This document shows positions 33,833 to 41,669 of a stretch of 49,478 nucleotides of DNA, piece after piece (position 1 is the first letter of the stretch; each line of letters starts with the position of its first letter). Location: NCBI GenBank assembly GCA_964615375.1, contig CAZTOW010000065.1:1-49478 (forward strand), in the 5' to 3' direction. Made by a program: the position numbers and the translations under genes. The notes beneath the pieces are model-generated. The model was not told where the DNA came from. It was given only the letters and a program-made list of their open reading frames with translations, and searched no databases. Origin of the DNA: CAZKWG01 sp964615375. Lineage in GTDB: Bacteria; Myxococcota_A; UBA796; CAZKWG01.

Positions 33833-36800
33833 ATGCCCCCCCACGTCCCCGCGCCCCTGATCCACGACCTGCTCGACCTGCCCGAGGTCGTCCGCAAGGG
33901 CGACTTCGTCCAGGACCTCACCGGCGCCCTGGCCGACCCGGCCCGCACGGTGGCCACCTACGCGCTCACGCCGCGGCTGGTCCAGAGCTTCCGCCACGCG
34001 GTCTCGATAGTGGACAGCGCGCTGCGCGACCGGCGCAGCCAGGCCGCCTACCTGCACGGGTCCTTCGGCTCGGGCAAGAGCCACTTCATGGCCCTGCTGA
34101 ACCTGATGCTGCAGGGCGATGATGCGGTCTGGCGGCGGCCCGAGTTGCACGTGCTGCGCGACGCCTTCCCGTGGCTGGGCAAGAAGCGCCTGGTGCAGGT
34201 GCCCATCCACATGCTGGGCGCCGAGAACCTCGAGTCCAAGGTGCTGGGCGGCTACGCGCGGTGGGTGGCCGAGCACCACCCGGCTGCCCCGCTGCCCGCG
34301 GTCTACGTGGACTCCGACCTGTTCGCCGACGCGCTGCGCCTGCGCGAGACACTAGGAGATACGACATTTTTCGCGAGACTGGGCGGAGGCGCGGTCGAGC
34401 AGTCGGCGGGCTGGGGTGCGCTGGCGCAGACGGTGCGCCCTAGCGACTGGGACGCCGCCCGCTTCGACGCCGCGGTGCGCAGCACGCTGGAGGCCGAGCG
34501 CGGCGCCCTGTTCGACGCGCTGGTGCGCAGCTTCTTCCAGTCGTACACGCGGCAGGGCCGCTACCTGGACATCGACGCGGGCCTGGGTGTGATGAGCCGT
34601 CACGCCGCCAGCCTGGGCTACGACGGCGTGGTGTTGTACCTGGACGAGCTGGTGCTCTGGCTGGCGGGACGCAGCAGCGACCTGACCTTCGTGGGCCGCG
34701 AGGTCCAGAAGATGGTGAAGCTCAAGGAGGCGCAGGACGCCGAGCGCACCGTGCCGATCGTCAGCTTCATCGCCCGTCAGCGCGATCTCGCGCAGTTCCT
34801 GGGCGAGGCGGCCCAGGGCTCGGTGCGCACCGAGCTGAGCCGCAACCTGGGCCACCACGAGGGCCGCTTCGAGTCCATCCTGCTGGCGGACAGCAACCTG
34901 CCCACCATCGTGCAGCACCGCGTCCTGCGGCCGAAGGACGACACGGCCCGTGAGCGCCTGGCCGACGACTTCGCGCGCACCTGGCGGGCGGCGGGTGACG
35001 CGCGTAGCGTGCTCATCGGCAGCGAGGGCGACGAGGCGGACTTCCGCAAGGTCTACCCCTTCTCTCCCGCGCTGGTCGAGGCGCTGGTCGCGCTCTCGGA
35101 CAGCCTGCAGCGCGAGCGCACGGCCATCCGCATCCTGATGGAGCTGCTGGTCGATCACCTGAAGGATCGGCGGCTAGGTCAGGTGGTGCCGGTGGGCGAC
35201 GTCTTCGACGCGCTGGCCGAGTCCGAAGACCCCATCGACGACCCGGTGATGAAGGCGCGCTTCGAGCGGGCGCGGGATCTCTACTATCACCGTTTTCTGC
35301 CGCTCATCCGGGGCCTACACGGCACCGAGAGCCCCCAGAGCTGCCAACGCCTACGGGATGATCACGACCCGCGGCTGGGCTGCAGTGGCTGCCCGGTGAC
35401 CGTGTGTCGCAACGACAACCGGCTGGCCAAGACGATGTTGCTGGCGGCGCTGGTGCCCGAGGCGAAGCCCTTCAAGGGCCTGACGGTCAAGCGGCTGGTG
35501 CACCTGAACCACGGCGCCATCGCCACGCCGATCCCCGGCGCGGAGTTCAAGATCGCCGCCGAGCGCCTGCGCGGCTGGGCGGCCCAGGTGGGCGCGCTGC
35601 GGGTGGGCGAGCAGGCGGACCCCGAGGTGACGATCCACCTCTCGGGCGTGGACCTGGAGCCCATCCTGGCCAAGGCCGCCGAGGCTGACACCGATGCGGC
35701 GCGGCGGCACACCCTGCGGCGGTTGTTGTTCGTGGCGCTGGAGCTGCCCGCGGAGGCGTCCGGGCTGGTCGAGCACCGCCACGTCTGGCGTGGCCTGCGC
35801 CGTCCGGGTCGGGTGCGCTTCGGCAACGTGCGCGTCATGGACGATCTGCGCTGCCCGCGCGACGCGGAGTGGCTGGTCGTGCTGGACTATCCCTTCGACG
35901 AGCAGGGCTTCACGCCGGACGACGACCTGCGGCGGGTGGAGGCGTGGCGCGAGGCCCACGACGGCGAGGCGAACCCGGCGCTGGTGTGGCTGCCCACGTT
36001 CTTCTCGCACCAGCTCGAGCTGGAGCTGGGGCAGCTCGTCGTGCTGGAGCACATCCTGGACGGCGATCCGCGGCGTTACCTGGGGCACCTGCGCGTCGAA
36101 GACCAGGGGCAGGCGCTGAGCGATCTGCGCAGCCTGCGCGCCCAGAAAGAGGCCCAGGTGCGTTTGGCCCTGGTACAGGCCTATGGCCTCACGGCCAGCG
36201 CCGACAGCCCGCTGCTGGACCCCTCGCGGGCGCCAGGCGAGCACTACCTGCCGCTGGACGCCAGCATGAGCGTGCGTCCACCGCTGGCCAGCTCGCTGAA
36301 AGACGGCTTCTACCAGATCATCGACGCGGTGCTGGAGCACCGCTATCCCCATCATCCCCAGTTCGACGGTCAGGTGACCGCCGGCAAGCTGGACAAGGTG
36401 CGGGACGCGGTCGAGCGCCTGCTGGAGACGCCGGATCGCCGGGTGGCGGCCTCACCCGCGGAGCTGAAGGACCTGCGGGCCTTCGGCGCCCCGCTGGGCG
36501 TGCTGAGCACGACCGAGACCCTGGCCATGCTGCGCGAGCAGCCCTTTGACGAGCTGGAGCGACGGCGACTACAAGTCGGGGTGGAGTCGCCGACCGTTGC
36601 CGCGGTCCGGGGCTGGCTGGACCCCCATGGGCACCGGGGCCTCGTGCCCGAGGTGGCGGACCTGCTGGTCTGGCTGTACGCGCAGTGGTCGGGGCGCAGC
36701 CTGCGAGACGGCACGAATGTGCTCGTTGCGCCGAAGCTGGGCCAGCTCCCCGCCGAGGGCGAGCTGGTTCGCCCCGAGCTGCCCAGCCCCACCGAGTGGG

Positions 36801-37552
36801 CGACGGCCATTGACCGGGCGGGCCAGCTCTTCGGGGTCGCCGCGCCCGGACGACACCTGAGCGCGCGGAACCTGGCGGCCTTCGATGAGAAGCTGGCGGG
36901 CAAGGTGGCTGAACAGGGCAAATCCGGGCTGCTCGCAGCGGCGCTCCAGGCGCGCATCGGCGAGTGGGCCGACCCAACGGACGCGCCGAGGCTGAAGACA
37001 GCGAACGCCGCCACAGCCCTGGTGCGGGCGCTGGCAGGGTTGAGAGGGGCTGCGCGGGTGCGCGCTCTGGCCACCTTCACTCCCGAGACCTCGCTGGCGG
37101 CGATGGAGCGCAGCCTCAGCGCGGCTGCGGCCCTGCTGCCGCTGCTGCAGGACGACGCGCGTTGGATCGTGTTTGGGAGCGTCGCGGCGCTGCGGCACAC
37201 CGAGGCGATGAGCAGTCGGGCCGAGAACCTGCTCTCTGACCTCGCCCGGCTGCTGTGTGCCGACGAGATCAACCGGCCGCTGGGAGAGGGCCTGACTGTG
37301 TTGACACGCCAGGCCGGCGAGCTGCTTCGGGCGCGCGACAAGCTGGTGTCACCGAAGCCCGAGCCCAGGCACGAACACAGGCCCAAGCCCGGACGCCGGA
37401 TCGTGGCCCGTGAGGCGCGCACCATCGCCGACGCGGCCGAGCTGGAGCAGCAGCTCGACGCCCTGGCCCGCCAGCTCCGCGGGCAATTCGCCGCAGGCGG
37501 ACAGGTGGAGATCGAGCTGAGCTGGACGGTCTCCCGTGAGGAGGCCGAGTGA
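33833..37552 (+). CDS. pglY: PglY, large BREX P-loop ATPase
   Basis: 1239-aa ATPase. Walker A GSFGSGKSHF (about 76-85) follows the N-terminal PEVVRKGDFVQDL segment typical of PglY/BrxC proteins. Walker B is VVLYLDELVLWL (about 266-277). A Cys cluster, GCSGCPVTVC (about 516-525), suggests a bound metal. The rest is mainly helical. PglY is an essential component of type 2 BREX, equivalent to BrxC in type 1; it forms the ATP-driven core with unknown precise action. It starts 25 nt after the PglX stop and overlaps pglZ (GTGA). The ATG follows GAGGA with normal spacing. Confidence 0.9.
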   Translation: MPPHVPAPLIHDLLDLPEVVRKGDFVQDLTGALADPARTVATYALTPRLVQSFRHAVSIVDSALRDRRSQAAYLHGSFGSGKSHFMALLNLMLQGDDAVWRRPELHVLRDAFPWLGKKRLVQVPIHMLGAENLESKVLGGYARWVAEHHPAAPLPAVYVDSDLFADALRLRETLGDTTFFARLGGGAVEQSAGWGALAQTVRPSDWDAARFDAAVRSTLEAERGALFDALVRSFFQSYTRQGRYLDIDAGLGVMSRHAASLGYDGVVLYLDELVLWLAGRSSDLTFVGREVQKMVKLKEAQDAERTVPIVSFIARQRDLAQFLGEAAQGSVRTELSRNLGHHEGRFESILLADSNLPTIVQHRVLRPKDDTARERLADDFARTWRAAGDARSVLIGSEGDEADFRKVYPFSPALVEALVALSDSLQRERTAIRILMELLVDHLKDRRLGQVVPVGDVFDALAESEDPIDDPVMKARFERARDLYYHRFLPLIRGLHGTESPQSCQRLRDDHDPRLGCSGCPVTVCRNDNRLAKTMLLAALVPEAKPFKGLTVKRLVHLNHGAIATPIPGAEFKIAAERLRGWAAQVGALRVGEQADPEVTIHLSGVDLEPILAKAAEADTDAARRHTLRRLLFVALELPAEASGLVEHRHVWRGLRRPGRVRFGNVRVMDDLRCPRDAEWLVVLDYPFDEQGFTPDDDLRRVEAWREAHDGEANPALVWLPTFFSHQLELELGQLVVLEHILDGDPRRYLGHLRVEDQGQALSDLRSLRAQKEAQVRLALVQAYGLTASADSPLLDPSRAPGEHYLPLDASMSVRPPLASSLKDGFYQIIDAVLEHRYPHHPQFDGQVTAGKLDKVRDAVERLLETPDRRVAASPAELKDLRAFGAPLGVLSTTETLAMLREQPFDELERRRLQVGVESPTVAAVRGWLDPHGHRGLVPEVADLLVWLYAQWSGRSLRDGTNVLVAPKLGQLPAEGELVRPELPSPTEWATAIDRAGQLFGVAAPGRHLSARNLAAFDEKLAGKVAEQGKSGLLAAALQARIGEWADPTDAPRLKTANAATALVRALAGLRGAARVRALATFTPETSLAAMERSLSAAAALLPLLQDDARWIVFGSVAALRHTEAMSSRAENLLSDLARLLCADEINRPLGEGLTVLTRQAGELLRARDKLVSPKPEPRHEHRPKPGRRIVAREARTIADAAELEQQLDALARQLRGQFAAGGQVEIELSWTVSREEAE

Positions 37553-40350
37553 ACGCGCCGACCTTGCGCGAGGGAGATCTGCGCTTGGAGATCGAGCGCA
37601 TCTTCGCCGGGAAGAATCATCACTCGAAACTCGTGGCGTTCTACGGCACTGGCGCGCCGATGACACTTTCCGTGTTAGGTCGCGAATGGCGTGTCATCCC
37701 CACGCGCTGTGAGCTGGAGCTGCGTCGCAGCCTGCCAGCCCCAGGCGAAGTTCCAGCCGGCGGTCAGGTCTTTCTGGTGGACTGGTCCGAAGATCTGCCG
37801 AGGGATGTGCGTTGCCGCCTGGTCTACGGCCATATGTTCAAGGTCAGTCCAAGTGCGCGTCTGGCCGGGGTCTTCGGCGCGCGCAGCGCAGACGGTGACG
37901 TGACCAGCTCAGCGCTTGGCCGCCTGCTCCTCGCCGAGGAGATTCCAGGGTTGAAGAAGGTGGGCAGCCCGAGGCTGACCCGCGAGGACGCGTGGCGACG
38001 GTTCCTGGAGGCGACGCTGCGACTGCCCGTGTCGGAGTCTCTCGAGGCCCCCGCTCTGGTGCGTTGGGCGCTCTCGGGCGATGGTGCCGCGCCGCTGGCG
38101 CATCGGGGCCGGCAGGATCCGCGCTGGGAAGCCGTGCGACAGGAGGCCGCCGCCTTCATCCGCTCCGAGTCGGACGCGCTGTCGGCGCTGGTGTGGGCGG
38201 CCTCGGAGGCCGGACAGGTGGAGCGGCTGGTGCAGATCGGAGTGCTGGGTCAGGCGGCCATCCTGGCACGAGATCCGTTCGCGCAGGGGGTCCTGTGGGG
38301 CCGGGCGCTGGCGCTGTTGCCGGGCCTGGGCGCCGCGTTGGACGCTGCACGCTCCACGCTGACCGACGATAGCTTTCTGGCGGCGGCGCTCGACAGCTTG
38401 GAGCCGAACCGCCGCCTGCATCTGCTCCAGGACGCCGAGAAGCTACTCTCAGAGGGAATGGTCGTAGGCACCTGGGCGCACAGCCCCTGGCTCAGGGCGG
38501 GCCTGATCGCGGCGGAGACGCGCCTGGCGGAGAGTCTCGACAACGCCCTGTCTGCACGCGATATCGCCTCGATGCGGGCGGTGACGGCCGCGCTGGACGA
38601 GGTCGAGCGTCATCACCTGAACGGCTTGATCCGCAATGGCGCGAACGAGCTTCGACGACATGGTGGACGCCTGGTTGCATGGCTGGTGGCGCGCGAGGTC
38701 CGCCCGCCTCCTACACCCCACGGCGCCGCATGGGAGCCCGCGATAGCGCTGGCAACCCAGTTCTCCGAAGAAGGTGGATGGGTGGACTGGGCTCGACACG
38801 ACCTTCAAGGACCCATCCCGGAATCAGAGCCGCTCGCGGGAGCGCTCGGCCGGGTGCGAGCCGCCGCTGACCTGGCGCGCGAGCAAGACAATGCACGCTT
38901 CGCTCCAGCGCTCTGTGCCTGGATCGAGGCGGGAAAGCCTGCGCGACATGTGCTTCCGATCGAGCAAACGCTCCGTGTACTCGCCTCGGAGGTGCTGGAG
39001 GGCGGCGCGCGCCGCAAGCTGCTCGTGGTGTTGATGGATGGCATGAGCCAGCGAGACGCGGTCCAAATCCTGACGCGCTTGGAGGAACAACGGCGCTGGG
39101 GCCCGATCGCGTGGCGCCCAGCGGGGCACCGCGGCGCACGACAGCTTCCGCCGGTCCTGGCTTGCGCTCCCACGCTGACCCGCGTGAGTCGCTCCGCCTT
39201 TTTTGCAGGGCGGGCCAGTCCCCGCTTCGGCGACGAACAGACCGAGCGCGATCCCGAGCGCTGGGCAAAGAACCCGAACGTGGCGAAGTGGGCGGCAGAT
39301 GGTGCCTCGGTTGGCCTGTTCCTCAAGGAGGGGCTCATCAACAACGGCTCTCTCTCCGCCGAGCTGCAGCAAGCCATCGCGGGGTCTGAACGCATGGTCG
39401 GGGTTGTGGTCAACGCGATCGACGACGACCTGAAAGGGAGCGAGCAGATCCGAAAAGACTATGTTCAGAGCCGAATCAACGCCTTGGAGGCGCTGCTGGT
39501 GGCGGCGGAAGGCGGCGAACGGATGGTACTGCTGGCCAGCGACCATGGGCACGTCCCTGGCGTAGGTCTGCGCTCAGAGCCGGAACGCAGTCGAGGTCGG
39601 GAAGCCGGAGCCCGCTGCCGTGGACTTCGCAAGGGGGAGTCGGCCACGTCGGGCGAGATCGTGTTGCCTGATGGGACCTGGCGCCATCCTGGATTTGACG
39701 CCGTTGCCGCGCTTTGGACAGAGAGCGTGACGAACCAGACCCCTCGCGCCGGCGGCCACGGCGGGGTCTCACTGCCCGAGGTCGTCGCGCCCGCGTATCT
39801 GCTCGCTCCAGACTGGCTGCACCAGGTGCTGCTGGAAGAAGACCGCGCCGAGCTTGAGACCCGTCCGCTGCCTCGTCCGCTGTGGTGGGACCTGCGCGAG
39901 CCTGTACCTTCACGACCCGCGCCGCAGGTGACCCGAACCGATCCCACTGTCGAGCCGCCTCGGCAGCAGACCTTGCTGCCATCGCTCGCCCCGGCGCCGG
40001 TGCCACAACCTTCCGTGCTTGTGCAGTCTGTTCAGGAGCCGGCGCTCCACCCCCTGGCGCAGGCCCTCCAGGCCTCGGCGATCTTCAAAGAGCAGGTGCG
40101 GAGCCAACCCGAGGTCGAGCTGCGGCGCGTGCTGGGGTGGCTGTCCGCGTTGGCTGAGGGCCCCGACGCCCTCCCGGCGGACGAATTCGCCCGTCGCGGT
40201 GGCGTTCGACCCCATCAGGTCGCGGCTGTCGTCGCGCGCATGGGCGTGTTGAACTGCGATGGCTTCTCCATCGTGGAGTTCAACGCCGCAGGCCGGCAGG
40301 TCATCTTCCATCGTGCACGGCTGCTCCAGCTCTACGGGATCAAAGCATGA
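37549..40350 (+). CDS. pglZ: PglZ, alkaline-phosphatase-fold BREX protein
   Basis: 933-aa protein. The central to C-terminal part carries the PglZ signature: KLLVVLMDGMSQRDAV (near 494) with the metal-ligand Asp, NAIDDDLKG (near 622), and LLASDHGHVPG (near 663), matching the alkaline phosphatase superfamily metal site. The N-terminal 450 residues are helical. A Pro/Gln-rich linker (about 785-835) leads to a small C-terminal winged-helix-like domain (FARRGGVRPHQVAAVVARM). PglZ is the signature protein of all BREX types. It starts with GTG overlapping the pglY stop and ends with ATGA overlap into brxD, so translation is coupled. Confidence 0.92.
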   Translation: MNAPTLREGDLRLEIERIFAGKNHHSKLVAFYGTGAPMTLSVLGREWRVIPTRCELELRRSLPAPGEVPAGGQVFLVDWSEDLPRDVRCRLVYGHMFKVSPSARLAGVFGARSADGDVTSSALGRLLLAEEIPGLKKVGSPRLTREDAWRRFLEATLRLPVSESLEAPALVRWALSGDGAAPLAHRGRQDPRWEAVRQEAAAFIRSESDALSALVWAASEAGQVERLVQIGVLGQAAILARDPFAQGVLWGRALALLPGLGAALDAARSTLTDDSFLAAALDSLEPNRRLHLLQDAEKLLSEGMVVGTWAHSPWLRAGLIAAETRLAESLDNALSARDIASMRAVTAALDEVERHHLNGLIRNGANELRRHGGRLVAWLVAREVRPPPTPHGAAWEPAIALATQFSEEGGWVDWARHDLQGPIPESEPLAGALGRVRAAADLAREQDNARFAPALCAWIEAGKPARHVLPIEQTLRVLASEVLEGGARRKLLVVLMDGMSQRDAVQILTRLEEQRRWGPIAWRPAGHRGARQLPPVLACAPTLTRVSRSAFFAGRASPRFGDEQTERDPERWAKNPNVAKWAADGASVGLFLKEGLINNGSLSAELQQAIAGSERMVGVVVNAIDDDLKGSEQIRKDYVQSRINALEALLVAAEGGERMVLLASDHGHVPGVGLRSEPERSRGREAGARCRGLRKGESATSGEIVLPDGTWRHPGFDAVAALWTESVTNQTPRAGGHGGVSLPEVVAPAYLLAPDWLHQVLLEEDRAELETRPLPRPLWWDLREPVPSRPAPQVTRTDPTVEPPRQQTLLPSLAPAPVPQPSVLVQSVQEPALHPLAQALQASAIFKEQVRSQPEVELRRVLGWLSALAEGPDALPADEFARRGGVRPHQVAAVVARMGVLNCDGFSIVEFNAAGRQVIFHRARLLQLYGIKA

Positions 40351-41669
40351 GCCCCCCCTCCGAGCTACTCCGCCGCGACGTGATCGACGCCCTGCGCCGC
40401 GGCACCGTGCCCCGCCGCGGCCTGGATCTGTTCGCGGTGGGCACCGACCGCCTCAGCGGCGCGCTCACCGAGGAGCTGGACCGCTGCGCGGCGGGCGGCG
40501 CGGTGTTCAAGGCGCTGCGCGGCGACTTCGGCTGCGGCAAGAGCTTCACGGCCCGTTGGTTTCAGCAGCGCGCGCTGGAGCGCGGCTTCGCGGTGGCCGA
40601 GGTGCAGATCTCGGAGAACGACACGCCGCTTCACCGTCTGGAGACGGTCTACCGCCGCGCGATGGAGGGCCTGCGCACCCGCGAGTGGGACACGGGCGCC
40701 TTCCGGGCGCTGCTTGAGAGCTGGTTGATGTCGCTCGAGGAGGAGGTCGCCAGTCAGGGCGTTGACCTGAGCGACACCGAGCGGCTGGCCAGCGCCGTGG
40801 GTACGCTGCTGGAGGGCCGGCTCTCTGAGGTCAGCGCCATTCAGCCCCAGTTCGCCGCAGCCCTGCGCGCCTGCCATACCGCGATGGTGCGCGAGGACCA
40901 CGCGACCGGCGAGGGGCTGATGGCCTGGCTGATGGGGCAGCCCAACGTGGGCGCCGCCATCAAACGCAAGGCAGGGCTGAGCGGTGATGTGGACCACACG
41001 GGCGCCCTGGCTTTCCTGCGCGGCCTGCTGACGGTGCTTCGCCAGACCGGGCGCCCGGGGCTGCTGCTGGTGCTGGACGAGGTGGAGACCATCCAGCGGG
41101 TGCGCGCAGACAGCCGGGAGCGCAGCCTGAACGCGCTGCGCCAGCTCATCGACGACGTCTACGGCGGGCGCTTCCCTGGGCTGTACGTGCTGATCACTGG
41201 CACGCCGTCCTTCTTCGACGGTCCCCAGGGCGTACAGCGGCTGCCGCCCCTGGCGCAGCGCCTGCACGTGGACTGGAGCCCGGACCCGCGCTTCGACAAC
41301 CCGCGCGATGTACAGGCGAGACTTGTGCCGTTCGATATGGATCGACTGGTCACCGTTGGGCAGCGTGTGCGCGATCTCTACCCCACCGAGCGCAGCGAGC
41401 GTCTACAACAACGAGTGGACGACGCGCTGCTGCGCTCTCTCGCCGAAGGGGTCGCCGGCAAGCTGGGCGGTCGGGTCGGCGTAGCGCCACGAATCTACCT
41501 CCGCAAGCTGGTGGCAGGCGTGTTGGATCGCGTGGACCTGCACGCGGACTTCGACCCCCGATTGCACTACGAGCTGACCTTGCAGCCCAGCGAGCTGAGC
41601 CCTGAGGAGCGCGCCGCCGCCGCGGGCGCGCAGCCGGGCTCGGTTGACGACATCGAGCTGGACCTGTAG
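40347..41669 (+). CDS. brxD: BrxD, P-loop ATPase (DUF2791 type)
   Basis: 440-aa ATPase. Walker A is GDFGCGKSF (near 59-67) and Walker B is LLLVLDEVETI (near 240-250). The N-terminal LLRRDVIDALRRGTVPRRGLDLFAVG segment is the usual start of this family. A sensor-like LYVLITGTPSFFDG follows near 280. BrxD occurs in type 2 and related BREX systems next to BrxHI; the role is probably ATP-dependent, acting with the helicase. It overlaps pglZ upstream (ATGA) and the helicase gene by one base downstream. Confidence 0.9.
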   Translation: MSPPSELLRRDVIDALRRGTVPRRGLDLFAVGTDRLSGALTEELDRCAAGGAVFKALRGDFGCGKSFTARWFQQRALERGFAVAEVQISENDTPLHRLETVYRRAMEGLRTREWDTGAFRALLESWLMSLEEEVASQGVDLSDTERLASAVGTLLEGRLSEVSAIQPQFAAALRACHTAMVREDHATGEGLMAWLMGQPNVGAAIKRKAGLSGDVDHTGALAFLRGLLTVLRQTGRPGLLLVLDEVETIQRVRADSRERSLNALRQLIDDVYGGRFPGLYVLITGTPSFFDGPQGVQRLPPLAQRLHVDWSPDPRFDNPRDVQARLVPFDMDRLVTVGQRVRDLYPTERSERLQQRVDDALLRSLAEGVAGKLGGRVGVAPRIYLRKLVAGVLDRVDLHADFDPRLHYELTLQPSELSPEERAAAAGAQPGSVDDIELDL

